Below, piece by piece: positions 16,765 through 26,017 of a DNA stretch of 39,913 nucleotides; positions within the stretch are counted from its first letter, which is position 1, and each line of letters begins with the position of its first letter. Below the pieces are notes generated by a model that saw nothing but the letters and a program-made list of their open reading frames with translations, had not been told where the DNA came from and did no database searches. A program made the position numbers and the translations under genes. Source of the DNA: Leptolyngbyaceae cyanobacterium MAG.088 (GTDB lineage Bacteria; Cyanobacteriota; Cyanobacteriia; Phormidesmidales; Phormidesmidaceae); contig JAHQVZ010000332.1 in assembly GCA_019634055.1 (NCBI GenBank), positions 1 through 39,913 on the forward strand, in the 5' to 3' direction.

Positions 16765-19700
16765 CTACCAGACTTCGTCCTGGTCGCCCCATTCATCATC
16801 TTTATAGTTTTGTGGGCTACTGTTTTGTCGACCAGAATTACCAGAGTACCCTTTAGTAGGGTTGTTGGCTGGCTCACTCGGTTTATCAGACCAAGGGTCG
16901 TCATCCATAGGAGGTGGAGAATTCCAGTTGTTGGGTGTAGAGCTGTTACCACCGTTAGCATAGCCATCGGTTGGTGGAGACGGATATCCAGAATTAGAGG
17001 ATGTATAGCGCTCAGAACGCGGCGGTCTTACAGAGTCTCTCCCGTCAGCCCCGGAGTCATAGCGTGCTGGCCCCAGGTTACCTTGTCCAGAAGCCGAGCG
17101 AGACTCTGGATTTTGGCCATACCCTCTAGGAGGCTGACCAGAGGTGTCTTGTGGGTTATAGCGCGTTTGTTCGTAGTTATCCGATGGTGAACGACGATTA
17201 AACGGCTCAGACGATTGGCTGGATGACCAATCTGATGGGCTTTGAGAAGACCGGTTAGGGGGCTGTCTTAGATCGCCGCCTTGAGACGATGAATAGTTCC
17301 AATCCTGATTAGACTGTTCAGAACGACGTTGACTCCCCTCTTGTCTATAGGCACTACCCCGATCATAGGGTTCCTGAGGGTTCCGACGATCGTAACGGTC
17401 TTGATTATTCTGTTGATAACCGCTTTGGTCATAAGAGGATTGATCGTAGTCAGATTGGTTATAGCCCGGGGGCTCAGACCTACCACCCTGAGTAGACCGT
17501 TGCCCAGGTTGGTCATAAGAAGAATAAGCGTCATAGGTATCTTGTCCGTAGCCACCCTGAGTATTTTGACCATACTGATTTGGCTCGTAGCGGTCTTGAT
17601 TCGAGCTGCCCTGATCAGGTCGATCTTGCCGATAGGAACCTTGTTCATAGGCATCCTGGCGATAAGCATTCTGGTCATAGGAACCTTGATCATAGGCTCC
17701 TCGGCCATAACCATCGGCTTCGTAGCGACGGCTTGAAGTATCGTCGTATTGACGAGGAGTATCGTAACCGCGATTGTCATAGCTGCGGGGAGCATCATAT
17801 GTTGGATTGTTAGGCCGAGAGGCAGGTTGGTTCCAGCTATCACCCCAATCGTCCCAACCGCTGCGATTATCACGACGACCGGCCGACCAACTAGGGCTAT
17901 CCCACTGACTTTGACCATTCCAATCAACGTCACGACGATAGTAATCGTCGTCATCTTCAAAGGCTTTTTTGATGGTGTCACCGATTTGGCTAAAGATATT
18001 ACCGTCGTCGTTATCGGCGTCGTATAGATAAGCTTCACGATTCAACTCGTACAGTTCATCCTGGAGTTCGGCCTGAATCATATCGATCATGCGCTCGTCC
18101 TCACGTTTAAGGGCATCGCGTAAATCTTGAATCAGGTGATCAATACGACGTTTGCGATCGCGAGCAAACTGCAAACCAAAATCAATGGACACACTACGCA
18201 TGGCCCGCTCAGCCTGAAAAGTAAGTGTTTCCGATCGATTACGCTTCTCAATGCGTTCTCGTTGGCCCCGGTCTACATCAGAAAATTCCTCAGCTTCTTT
18301 GAGCATGCGCTGGACAGCATCTTCAGATAGGTTCGACGCCTCTTGCACCGTAATACTTTGCTCACGCCCCGTGGTTTTATCCATGGCCGATACTTGCAAA
18401 ATTCCATTGGCATCAATATCAAAGGACACCTGAATCTGAGGAATACCGCGTGGCGCTGGAGGAATACCCATAAGTTTAAAGCGACCCAGGGATTTGTTAT
18501 CTATCCCCATTTCCCGCTCCCCCTGGATCACATGCACTTCCACAACGGTCTGATTATTTTCAGACGTGGAGAAAATATCTGAGCGCCTTACAGGAATCGT
18601 GGTGTTGCGTGGAATCACTTTTTTCATCACACCACCAATCGTCTCTAACCCCAGAGACAACGGCGTGACATCTAGCAACATGATGTCTTTTACTTCTTCA
18701 GTCAGGATACCGGCCTGAATTGCGGCCCCCACAGCAACCGCCTCGTCAGGATTCACATTCTGGTTCGGCTCTTTACTCAAAATGGAGCGCACCAGCTGCT
18801 GCACCATAGGCATACGGCTAGAGCCGCCCACCAAAACCACCTCATCAATTTGAGACGGAGACAAACGAGCATCATTCATGGCCTGCTGCAATGGAGCCCG
18901 CAACCGACCAATTAGATCAGCGCATAGGGATTCAAAGTGCGACCTCGAGAGCTTTTTCTCAATGTGCTTTGGACCATCAGCCGTTGCCGTAATAAACGGT
19001 AGATTAATCTCCACCGTAGGTAATCCAGAAAGCTCAATCTTGGCCTTTTCAGCGGCTTCAGTCAGCCGCTGTAATGCCTGACGGTCTCGGCGCAGATCCA
19101 CACCTTCGGTTTCCAAAAACTCATCTGCTAACCAGTCAACAATTTTCTTATCGAAGTTGACACCACCGAGCTGAGTATCACCACTCGTGGATCTAACCTC
19201 AAATACGCCATTGCGCACATCTAAGATGGACACATCAAAGGTGCCACCACCCAAATCAAATACCAGAATCGTTTGATTAAATTGCTGATCAAGCCCGTAG
19301 GCCAGTGCGGCAGCAGTCGGCTCATTAATAATTCGTTTAACCTCTAGACCCGCAATCCGCCCCGCATCTCTAGTCGCCTGCCGTTGCGCATCATTAAAGT
19401 AAGCAGGCACCGTAATCACAGCACCAGTCACCGGTTGCCCCATATAGCGACTCGCTTCTTCAGCCAGCTTACGCAGCACCATGGCCGATATTTCTTCAGG
19501 CGCAAAATCTTTATCTAAACGCGGGCAACGCACCTTGACATTACCAGACTCGTCTTTGCGAACAGTGTAGGGAACGCGTTTTGAATCTGAGCTTAACTCT
19601 GTATATTTACGCCCAAGGTAGCGCTTGACATTATAAAAGGTATTCTGAGGATTGAGCACCGCCTGACGCCGGGCCATTTGGCCCACCAAACGCTCACCCT

Positions 19701-19833
19701 CCTTACTAAATGCTACATAGGAAGGGGTAGTTCGCATCCCCTCCGTATTGGCGATGACCACCGGTTTGCCACCTTCGATGACTGAGACAACTGAGTTGGT
19801 AGTACCGAGGTCAATACCGACGACCTTTCCCAT
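16765..19833 (-). CDS. dnaK: DnaK (Hsp70) with very long Tyr/Gln-rich low-complexity tail
   Basis: 1022 residues, about 390 more than a normal DnaK. Residues 1-380 are the ATPase domain ([36 protein letters not shown]). The linker and substrate-binding domain follow ([18 protein letters not shown], then [12 protein letters not shown]), and the helical lid ends near residue 605. From there a tail of about 415 residues is made of YDQ, SYDQ, GYG, RYD and NQ-rich patches, with about 36 Tyr and a dozen Trp by my count. It is almost free of Lys (Arg is the basic residue) and ends with an acidic [11 protein letters not shown]. Family knowledge: cyanobacteria have three DnaKs; DnaK3 has a C-terminal extension, associates with thylakoid membranes and is encoded next to dnaJ3, so this is best read as a DnaK3-type protein. 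No CIRCE element is present upstream. The chaperone part looks intact. Confidence 0.93.
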   Translation of the reverse strand: MGKVVGIDLGTTNSVVSVIEGGKPVVIANTEGMRTTPSYVAFSKEGERLVGQMARRQAVLNPQNTFYNVKRYLGRKYTELSSDSKRVPYTVRKDESGNVKVRCPRLDKDFAPEEISAMVLRKLAEEASRYMGQPVTGAVITVPAYFNDAQRQATRDAGRIAGLEVKRIINEPTAAALAYGLDQQFNQTILVFDLGGGTFDVSILDVRNGVFEVRSTSGDTQLGGVNFDKKIVDWLADEFLETEGVDLRRDRQALQRLTEAAEKAKIELSGLPTVEINLPFITATADGPKHIEKKLSRSHFESLCADLIGRLRAPLQQAMNDARLSPSQIDEVVLVGGSSRMPMVQQLVRSILSKEPNQNVNPDEAVAVGAAIQAGILTEEVKDIMLLDVTPLSLGLETIGGVMKKVIPRNTTIPVRRSDIFSTSENNQTVVEVHVIQGEREMGIDNKSLGRFKLMGIPPAPRGIPQIQVSFDIDANGILQVSAMDKTTGREQSITVQEASNLSEDAVQRMLKEAEEFSDVDRGQRERIEKRNRSETLTFQAERAMRSVSIDFGLQFARDRKRRIDHLIQDLRDALKREDERMIDMIQAELQDELYELNREAYLYDADNDDGNIFSQIGDTIKKAFEDDDDYYRRDVDWNGQSQWDSPSWSAGRRDNRSGWDDWGDSWNQPASRPNNPTYDAPRSYDNRGYDTPRQYDDTSSRRYEADGYGRGAYDQGSYDQNAYRQDAYEQGSYRQDRPDQGSSNQDRYEPNQYGQNTQGGYGQDTYDAYSSYDQPGQRSTQGGRSEPPGYNQSDYDQSSYDQSGYQQNNQDRYDRRNPQEPYDRGSAYRQEGSQRRSEQSNQDWNYSSSQGGDLRQPPNRSSQSPSDWSSSQSSEPFNRRSPSDNYEQTRYNPQDTSGQPPRGYGQNPESRSASGQGNLGPARYDSGADGRDSVRPPRSERYTSSNSGYPSPPTDGYANGGNSSTPNNWNSPPPMDDDPWSDKPSEPANNPTKGYSGNSGRQNSSPQNYKDDEWGDQDEVW
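16768..18015 (-). repeat. dnaK: Low-complexity segment encoding the DnaK tail
   Basis: Degenerate short repeats (plus-strand words such as tcatagg, ttggtcata and ccttgatcata) encode the YDQ/YRQ/YEQ units of the DnaK tail, densest at about 17400-17720. The repeats leave several long open frames on both strands, which are shadows. The segment is in frame with the chaperone domain throughout, with no stop or frameshift. Confidence 0.85.
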
Positions 19834-20143
19834 CCGCTAGGTTTCTCCCACTGCGCGTGTAGCGATAATAAACATCGTCTACACAATTAACCATATATAT
19901 AGTAGTCGCTTAGTAGTCTAAGCCACTATTGTGCCGCAGCTTAATCGCATGCACACATCACCATAATGGTCTGGTTAGGCCAAAATTGTCCATTCCAGAG
20001 AACCGGCTATACCTTGTTCGATTATTCTAATCACCAAACTTCGTATTAACTTATGATTTGGTTGGTTGGGGGTATAAATCTACAATCTGGAAAACTAGCT
20101 ATAACTTGTTTGAATTCTTTGATAGTATAGAATTCGCAACTAA
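19834..20143. other. Divergent intergenic region between dnaK and tRNA-Leu
   Basis: No gene. It holds the dnaK leader with an imperfect dyad at 19905-19926 and the tRNA-Leu promoter region. I found no CIRCE sequence (TTAGCACTC-N9-GAGTGCTAA). Confidence 0.55.
19905..19926 (-). promoter_or_regulatory. Dyad upstream of dnaK
   Basis: GCTTAG (19908-19913), loop TAGT, CTAAGC (19918-19923), extended past one C/C mismatch by AGT on the left and ACT on the right. It lies about 75-95 bases before the dnaK start, next to an ATATATATA run that could be a -10 region. It may be an operator or a leader hairpin. Confidence 0.35.
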
Positions 20144-20226
20144 GCGGATGTGGCGGAATTGGTAGACGCGCTAGGTTTAGGTTCTAGTGTCTTCGTGACG
20201 TGAAGGTTCAAGTCCTTTCATCCGCA
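20144..20226 (+). tRNA. tRNA-Leu (anticodon UAG)
   Basis: Acceptor GCGGATG (20144-20150) pairs with CATCCGC (20219-20225), with discriminator A at 20226. The D arm TGGCGGAATTGGTAGACGC, the anticodon stem-loop CTAGG-TTTAGGT-TCTAG with anticodon TAG, a long variable arm (class II) and a T arm GGTTCAAGTCC are all present. CCA is not encoded and no intron is present. It reads CUA/CUG-type leucine codons. Confidence 0.97.
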
Positions 20227-20230
20227 TCAG

Positions 20231-20263
20231 AGCCCCGGTTTCTAATTAAGAGCCGGGGTTTTT
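20231..20263 (+). terminator. Terminator after tRNA-Leu
   Basis: CCCCGG (20233-20238) pairs with CCGGGG (20253-20258), followed by TTTTT. It starts five bases after the tRNA end. Confidence 0.9.
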
Positions 20264-20428
20264 GCATAGATTTTGACAGCAACCATGGTTCTGGCAGATT
20301 GGGGTATGCATAAATTGCGACTTAACCCAGGTTCTGGCGGATGGTTGCAAATTTGGTAACCTGCCCCAATACCCAAGATTTCCAAACCATACTGGACCCA
20401 AGCAGCCAGATGAGATTAGGAAACAACA

Positions 20429-21358
20429 ATGGGAAACTCAATGAAATCAAAGCTAGCAATACTGGCAGCCGTGGTTAGCCTAGCAAGCTGTGGTGCAGCG
20501 ACTAACCTGAGCCAGACCGCTAGTGATGAATACAGCGGTGCAGCAGATATGCAGAATCGAGAAATCGCTCTCGCTGAAAGTGCTGTAGCAGACTCAGCTA
20601 AAGTAGTCGCTCAGACTGCCCCCGAAGCAGATCGTGCTCAACCGGTAGAACCACCGGCTGATCCAGCTGTCACTGAGAGCCAACCCCAGTTAATCAAACA
20701 AGCACAGCTCAATCTCGTAGTAGAGTCTGTCGATGAGGGTCTTAAACGTGCAGCCCAACTTATCAGAACCCAGCAGGGCGACATCTTAGAACTCCAAGAC
20801 AATGAGATTGAGGATACCTATCGCACTGCCTACATGCGCATCCGGGTGCCCCAAGCTAACTTAGATCGTCTCTTAGAAAATCTCAGCCAGCTAGGCACTG
20901 TCAAGCAGCAAGGGTTGAGAGCAGAAGATGTCTCAACCCAGATTGTGGATGCTCAGGCCAGGTTACGAAACCTGCGCAAATCTGAGGAATCTTTGCTTAA
21001 AATCATGGAGCGCTCCGGAGAAATTTCCCATGTATTAGAGGTGTCGAGAGAGCTTAGCAATATAAGAGGGCAAATCGAACAGATCGACGCCCAGGTCAAG
21101 AACCTACAAGCACGGGTGCGTTATTCCACTATTGACTTACAGCTTGCGGCTGCACGACCAGCCCAACCCACAAGACGACCTTTAATTGACAAGATCAGCG
21201 CAACCTGGGAAGAAGCCACTCAGTCTGTAGGCGATTTAACCGTAAGTTTATTGCAACTAGGACTTTGGCTATTGGCCTACAGTCCCTACCTATTGGTGGT
21301 GAGCATTGCTGGGGTCGTGGGCTATCGAGTCGTCCGCCGTCCTCGGACATCAGACTAA
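20429..21358 (+). CDS. DUF4349 membrane lipoprotein
   Basis: 309 residues; ATG at 20429 has AGGAA at proper spacing (an in-frame ATG at 20441 is the alternative). It has a lipoprotein signal peptide with lipobox LASC (Cys near residue 21). A low-complexity spacer is followed by a DUF4349 domain (about 90-265): KQAQLNLVVESVDEGL, MRIRVPQANLDRLLENLSQLG, a coiled coil of roughly 60 residues (DAQARLRNLRKSEESLLKIM to QVKNLQARV) and YSTIDLQL. One membrane helix (about 275-300, LLQLGLWLLAYSPYLLVVSIAG) and a basic tail VVRRPR close it. Role unknown. The lipid anchor and the C-terminal helix together suggest a protein fixed at both ends in the envelope. The upstream neighbour is the terminated tRNA-Leu, so it has its own promoter. 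Confidence 0.85.
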   Translation: MGNSMKSKLAILAAVVSLASCGAATNLSQTASDEYSGAADMQNREIALAESAVADSAKVVAQTAPEADRAQPVEPPADPAVTESQPQLIKQAQLNLVVESVDEGLKRAAQLIRTQQGDILELQDNEIEDTYRTAYMRIRVPQANLDRLLENLSQLGTVKQQGLRAEDVSTQIVDAQARLRNLRKSEESLLKIMERSGEISHVLEVSRELSNIRGQIEQIDAQVKNLQARVRYSTIDLQLAAARPAQPTRRPLIDKISATWEEATQSVGDLTVSLLQLGLWLLAYSPYLLVVSIAGVVGYRVVRRPRTSD

Positions 21359-21417
21359 CGTTACCCCGGAGGTAGCCCGAGAAGGCATATTTAGGTAAGT
21401 AGAATACCGACTGTATT

Positions 21418-21444
21418 AAGCCCATCACCATCACCGATGGGTTT
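21418..21444. terminator. Possible bidirectional terminator between convergent genes
   Basis: AAGCCCATC (21418-21426) pairs with GATGGGTTT (21436-21444, one G-T). It overlaps the stop codon of the epimerase gene on the minus strand and lies 60 bases after the DUF4349 gene. The T run is short. Confidence 0.45.
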
Positions 21445-22432
21445 ATGGGGTGTGGTAATCCTTATACCAAGCCACAAAGTTCTCAATGCCTACCTCCAAG
21501 GGAGTACTCGGAGCAAACCCGACATCAGCAGATAAATCCGCAACGTCAGCATAGGTCGCTGTCACATCGCCAGGCTGCATCGGCATCATCTCTTTAACTG
21601 CAGTTTTACCCAGTACTTGCTCGATAATTTCAATGAAGCGCATCAGCTTCACTGGGCTGTGATTGCCAATGTTGTAAAGCTTGTAAGGAGCGGCCGTACT
21701 AAAGGCGTCATCTTCAATGGGTTGAGGTAATCGTCGCATGACCCGGACCACCCCTTCGACAACATCGTCAATGTAGGTAAAATCTCGTTGCATTTTGCCG
21801 TGGTTGTACACCTGAATGGGGCGTTCATTTGCGATCGCATCTACAAACTTAAAATAAGCCATATCCGGCCGTCCCCAGGGACCATAAACCGTAAAGAACC
21901 TGAGCCCAGTTGTGGGCAAATCATATAGATGACTGTAAGAATGAGCCATCAACTCATTCGCCTTTTTCGTAGCCGCATATAGTGATACCGGATGATCCAC
22001 GTTGTCAGCCGTCGCAAATGGCACTCGACGATTAGCCCCATATACCGAACTCGAAGACGCATAGACTAAGTGATCCACACCACTATGACGGCACCCCTCC
22101 AGGACATGGATAAACCCCGTCAAATTGCTATCGGCATAAGCATAGGGATTTTTAAGGGAATACCGTACCCCAGCTTGAGCCGCTAAATGGATTACCCGAT
22201 CAAACGATTGCTCTTGAAATAATGCCTCCATCTTGGCACGATCCGCCAAATCAATAGGAGCAAAGGAAAACGATGGATGAGGCAATAGTTGATCTAAACG
22301 CCTTTGCTTAAGGGACACATCATAGTAATCATTCAGATTATCAAGCCCAAAAACCACATCCCCGTCGGCCAATAGCCGCTGTGCTACAAAGTAACCAATA
22401 AAACCAGCTACCCCTGTCACTAAAACGTTCAT
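21443..22432 (-). CDS. NAD-dependent epimerase, probably UDP-glucuronate 4-epimerase
   Basis: 329 residues from the ATG at 22432 (a TTG two codons upstream is possible). It is an extended SDR enzyme: Rossmann motif GVAGFIG, LDNLNDYYD, HLAAQAGVRYSLKNPYAY, YASSSSVYG, the catalytic YAATK pair, the substrate loop RFFTVYGPWGRPDMAYFKF, and MQRDFTYIDDVVEGV. The RPDMA and NDYYD/RYS signatures fit CapI/LspL-type UDP-GlcA 4-epimerases that make UDP-galacturonate for surface polysaccharide; UDP-glucose 4-epimerase is less likely. No glycosyltransferase neighbour is present to test this. It diverges from pnp over 509 bases. Confidence 0.88.
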   Translation of the reverse strand: MNVLVTGVAGFIGYFVAQRLLADGDVVFGLDNLNDYYDVSLKQRRLDQLLPHPSFSFAPIDLADRAKMEALFQEQSFDRVIHLAAQAGVRYSLKNPYAYADSNLTGFIHVLEGCRHSGVDHLVYASSSSVYGANRRVPFATADNVDHPVSLYAATKKANELMAHSYSHLYDLPTTGLRFFTVYGPWGRPDMAYFKFVDAIANERPIQVYNHGKMQRDFTYIDDVVEGVVRVMRRLPQPIEDDAFSTAAPYKLYNIGNHSPVKLMRFIEIIEQVLGKTAVKEMMPMQPGDVTATYADVADLSADVGFAPSTPLEVGIENFVAWYKDYHTP

Positions 22433-22941
22433 ATGCAACTAAAGTTTCGAAAAACGCGCTTACTACAAGGTATCCTTCCTGGCAGCTTCAGCTAATTCCA
22501 TGACCTCCATCATGGACAGGAAGGAAGGAAAGTTCACGCAACCATACTAAACACACAGCAAAAAATTAGTAAGAATACGTAACAGCTCAAATTCTGAGAC
22601 AAAATTTAGGATCACTTCAGAAACCGTGCTAAAGCTTTAGAGTTCGTTTCCCAAAAAGCCTTAGTAAAAGCATCTATTTCTAATTACTTGTGCATAAATT
22701 GTATCTTTCCCCAGGACATAATTACAGCTACTCATATAGGCTGAAATATTTATCAAAAGGGCAATTTATATTAACCCCGACAATCTTATAGAACCACTAG
22801 GCAAACGCATTTCACTTCTATTTAAAAGTATCTACTGACGCCAAGCATATCTTTAATTTTCAAGAGGAAACAACTGTTCTACATCAGTGCTAGGATTGCC
22901 AGAGAACAAATGTGAAAGCAGTAAGAAGGACGTAGTTTTAA
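22433..22941. other. Divergent intergenic region upstream of pnp
   Basis: No credible gene. It contains a compound hairpin at 22474-22524 and a 12-base palindrome CTAAAGCTTTAG at 22629-22640. The rest is AT-rich. The pnp ribosome site is weak (AAGGACG about 12 bases from the start). Confidence 0.5.
22474..22524. promoter_or_regulatory. Compound stem-loop between the epimerase gene and pnp
   Basis: An outer arm CCTTCCTG (22474-22481) pairs with CAGGAAGG (22517-22524). Inside it, CCATGA (22498-22503) pairs with TCATGG (22510-22515) around a six-base loop. It could lie in the leader of either gene; there is no T run. A long leader hairpin would fit known pnp autoregulation in enterobacteria, but the distance to pnp (over 400 bases) is large. 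Confidence 0.4.
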
Positions 22942-25098
22942 ATGCAAGAAATTGACAAGTCAATATCTTTTGATGGACGGGATATTCGACTTAAAGTGGG
23001 CCTTTTAGCGCCCCAAGCAGGCGGCTCAGTATTAATTGAATCTGGAGAAACCGCCGTATTAGTCACCGCCACACAGTCTAACCCCCGTGAGGGCATCGAT
23101 TTTCTACCTTTACTGGTCGATTACGAAGAGCGTCTTTATGCAGCAGGTCGCATCCCCGGTGGTTTTTTACGCCGAGAAGGCCGCCCACCCGAACGGGCTA
23201 CCTTAGTGAGTCGTCTGATCGACCGCCCCATGCGTCCCTTATTTCCTGGGTGGATGCGCGACGATATTCAAATCGTGGCCACAACCGTCTCCATGGACCA
23301 TGATGTCCCCCCAGATGTTTTAGCCGCAACCGGTGCATCCATTGCTACATTGCTAGCCAAGATCCCTTTTTATGGTCCCATGGCTGCCGTCAGGGTAGGC
23401 TTAATTGGCGATGACTTCATCATCAACCCCACTTATAAAGAAATTGAAGACGGAGATTTAGACCTGATCGTCGCTGGCTCACCAGATGGCGTAATCATGG
23501 TTGAAGCGGGTGCTAATCAGTTACCTGAGCAGGACGTCATCGAGGCTATTGATTTTGGCTATGAGGTTGTTCGCGATATTATCCAGGCTCAAAAAGACAT
23601 CATAGCTGAGTTAGGGATTGAGCCTGTAATCCTACCTACACCAGACGCAGACCCAACATTAGCAGACTTTCTGGCCGACAAAGCCACCGATGGCATCAAG
23701 GATATTTTGAAGCAGTTTGAGCTGTCGAAACCTGAACGGGATGAAAAACTCGATGAGCTTAAAGCCCAAATTAGTGAGCAAGTAGACGGGTTAGCCGAAG
23801 ACGATCCGATTCATGTAGCCGTTAGTGCAAATGGCAAAGCTTTTGGGAATGCCTACAAAAAGCTGACCAAAAAACTGATGCGGGCTCAAATTCTTGAAGA
23901 CGGCGTACGTGTAGATGGCCGTAAGCTAGACGAAGTTCGGCCCATTAGCTGTCGCACCGGCGTTTTGCCTAACCGAGTTCACGGCACAGGTCTATTCCGG
24001 CGGGGATTAACCCAAGTCATGTCAGTGGTCACCTTGGGGACTCCAGGAGATGCCCAAATGACCGACGACCTGCATCCAGATGATGAAAAACGGTATTTAC
24101 ACCATTACAATTTCCCCCCTTATTCAGTGGGTGAGACCCGGCCCATGCGCTCACCAGGACGTCGTGAAATTGGTCACGGGGCGCTAGCAGAACGGGCACT
24201 AATGCCGGTATTACCTGTGATGACTGATTTTCCCTATGTCATTCGTGTCGTATCTGAGGTGCTGTCCTCTAACGGTTCTACGTCCATGGGTTCAGTCTGT
24301 GGGTCCACACTATCGCTGATGGATGCTGGTGTTCCGCTCACAAAACCGGTGAGTGGGGCTGCCATGGGTTTAATCAAAGAAGGGGATGAAGTCCGCATCT
24401 TGACAGATATTCAAGGGATTGAAGACTTCCTCGGCGATATGGATTTCAAGGTGGCTGGCACTGACAGCGGTATTACAGCGCTACAGATGGATATGAAGAT
24501 CACGGGTCTTCCCATGGAGACCATTGCCGCAGCCATTAACCAGGCGAAACCGGCTCGGCTCCATATCCTTTCGAAAATGTTAGAAGCGATTAATGCCCCT
24601 CGCACCGAGCTGTCGCCCTATGCCCCCAGACTGCTTACCTTCAAGATCAATCCTGAGATGATCGGTATGGTCATTGGTCCCGGTGGTAAACAGATTAAGA
24701 GCATTACCGACCAAACTGGAGCCAAAGTCGATATTGCTGACGATGGCACTATTACAGTTTCCTCCTTGGACGGTGCAGCCGCAGAGAGAGCCCAGGCACT
24801 GATTGAAGCCATTACCTTCAAACCTTCGGCAGGGGATGTTTACGTTGGCAAGGTTACCCGAATTATTCCAATTGGGGCTTTTGTGGAGTATCGCCCGGGT
24901 AAGGAAGGGATGATCCATATTTCACAACTGGCTGATTATCGTGTTAACAAAGTCGAAGATGAAGTCAATGTTGGTGAGGAAGTACTCATCAAAATTCGAG
25001 AAATCGATAACCGTGGTCGTGTGAACCTCACACGACTTAATATTCATCCTGATGAAGCCGCCAAAGCACGTGCTGATGCTGGGGTAGAACCTGACTAA
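22942..25098 (+). CDS. pnp: Polyribonucleotide nucleotidyltransferase (PNPase)
   Basis: 718 residues, normal length. It degrades RNA 3' to 5' by phosphorolysis and in cyanobacteria also makes the heteropolymeric tails. Domains in order: first RNase PH domain (1-140, [27 protein letters not shown] split motif), an all-helical domain (about 235-310), second RNase PH domain with the catalytic region (LRRG-type [56 protein letters not shown]), a KH domain ([16 protein letters not shown], with its GxxG loop) and an S1 domain ([17 protein letters not shown] to MIHISQLAD). No rpsO lies upstream, unlike in E. coli. A hairpin follows at 25138-25167. Confidence 0.97.
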   Translation: MQEIDKSISFDGRDIRLKVGLLAPQAGGSVLIESGETAVLVTATQSNPREGIDFLPLLVDYEERLYAAGRIPGGFLRREGRPPERATLVSRLIDRPMRPLFPGWMRDDIQIVATTVSMDHDVPPDVLAATGASIATLLAKIPFYGPMAAVRVGLIGDDFIINPTYKEIEDGDLDLIVAGSPDGVIMVEAGANQLPEQDVIEAIDFGYEVVRDIIQAQKDIIAELGIEPVILPTPDADPTLADFLADKATDGIKDILKQFELSKPERDEKLDELKAQISEQVDGLAEDDPIHVAVSANGKAFGNAYKKLTKKLMRAQILEDGVRVDGRKLDEVRPISCRTGVLPNRVHGTGLFRRGLTQVMSVVTLGTPGDAQMTDDLHPDDEKRYLHHYNFPPYSVGETRPMRSPGRREIGHGALAERALMPVLPVMTDFPYVIRVVSEVLSSNGSTSMGSVCGSTLSLMDAGVPLTKPVSGAAMGLIKEGDEVRILTDIQGIEDFLGDMDFKVAGTDSGITALQMDMKITGLPMETIAAAINQAKPARLHILSKMLEAINAPRTELSPYAPRLLTFKINPEMIGMVIGPGGKQIKSITDQTGAKVDIADDGTITVSSLDGAAAERAQALIEAITFKPSAGDVYVGKVTRIIPIGAFVEYRPGKEGMIHISQLADYRVNKVEDEVNVGEEVLIKIREIDNRGRVNLTRLNIHPDEAAKARADAGVEPD

Positions 25099-25137
25099 AC
25101 AACCTACCTGGAAGCAGGAAAACCGATAGTGAGAGTT

Positions 25138-25167
25138 GAGGTCGCTGCAGGCATATGCAGCGACCTC
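25138..25167 (+). terminator. Perfect 12-bp hairpin after pnp
   Basis: GAGGTCGCTGCA (25138-25149), loop GGCATA, TGCAGCGACCTC (25156-25167), then ATTAAATT. The stem is GC-rich and perfect; the T tract is poor, so it may be a terminator or a 3'-end-protecting hairpin. Confidence 0.7.
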
Positions 25168-25286
25168 ATTAAATTGATAACATTTAAGATTGCTCCGATC
25201 CTGCGATCTATTGAACTGCATTTGCACTGGGTAAAGGTTTCTCGGTACGATGCTTGATGCAATATCGAGAGCTAAATTGAACACCC

Positions 25287-26012
25287 GTGCGAAGAATTGT
25301 TATCGCTGGTAATTGGAAGATGCATAAAACCCAAGCAGACAGCTTGGCGTTTTTAGCTGGTTTTTTACCCCATCTAGAAGCTACCCCTGAGCATCGAGAG
25401 ATTATTCTATGTTCTCCCTTTACAGCCCTGACCACACTGTCTAAGACACTCCATGGTTCACGAGTAATGGTAGGTGCTCAGAATGTACATTGGGAATCTT
25501 CTGGAGCATATACCGGAGAAATTGCTGGGGAAATGTTGACAGAAATTGGGGTGCGCTATGTGATAGTTGGCCATAGCGAGCGCCGCCAGTACTTTGGGGA
25601 CTCTGATGAAACGGTGAATCTACGTTTGAAAGCTGCTCAGACTGCAGGACTGAGCCCTATTCTCTGTGTAGGTGAAACCAAACAGCAACGTGATGCTGGT
25701 GAAACCGAAACTCATGTAGTCAACCAAATCAAAAAGGGCCTCGCAGGTGTAGATCAAGGTAATTTGATCATCGCTTATGAACCAATTTGGGCCATTGGCA
25801 CAGGAGATACCTGTGCTTCAGAAGAAGCGAACCGTGTATGCTGGCTTATTCGATCTCAGCTGGCAAATAAAGATGTTCCAATCCAATATGGAGGCTCGGT
25901 CAAGCCAGGCAATGTAGATGAAATTATGGCTCAACCTGAGATTGATGGAGCTCTAGTGGGAGGTGCCAGCTTAGAAGCTAATGACTTTGCCCGTATTGTT
26001 AATTACCAGTGA
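25287..26012 (+). CDS. tpiA: Triosephosphate isomerase
   Basis: 241 residues. The start is GTG at 25287: an in-frame TGA lies nine bases upstream (25278-25280) and the family N-terminus follows at once. It interconverts dihydroxyacetone phosphate and glyceraldehyde-3-phosphate in glycolysis and the Calvin cycle. Catalytic residues are visible: Lys in GNWKMHK, electrophilic His in [12 protein letters not shown], and base Glu in [11 protein letters not shown], then the phosphate loops [10 protein letters not shown] and GALVGGASL. It is somewhat shorter than the 250-residue norm, but no motif is missing. It ends six bases before the convergent GGDEF gene. Confidence 0.96.
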   Translation: MRRIVIAGNWKMHKTQADSLAFLAGFLPHLEATPEHREIILCSPFTALTTLSKTLHGSRVMVGAQNVHWESSGAYTGEIAGEMLTEIGVRYVIVGHSERRQYFGDSDETVNLRLKAAQTAGLSPILCVGETKQQRDAGETETHVVNQIKKGLAGVDQGNLIIAYEPIWAIGTGDTCASEEANRVCWLIRSQLANKDVPIQYGGSVKPGNVDEIMAQPEIDGALVGGASLEANDFARIVNYQ

Positions 26013-26017
26013 TGCCA

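Noticed and set aside
16810-18038. Several long open frames on both strands across the DnaK tail
   Set aside because: They are shadows of the low-complexity repeat coding sequence; the products are of odd composition and have no ribosome sites.
19834-20143. CIRCE heat-shock operator upstream of dnaK
   Set aside because: TTAGCACTC-N9-GAGTGCTAA was looked for on both strands and not found; only an unrelated dyad is there.
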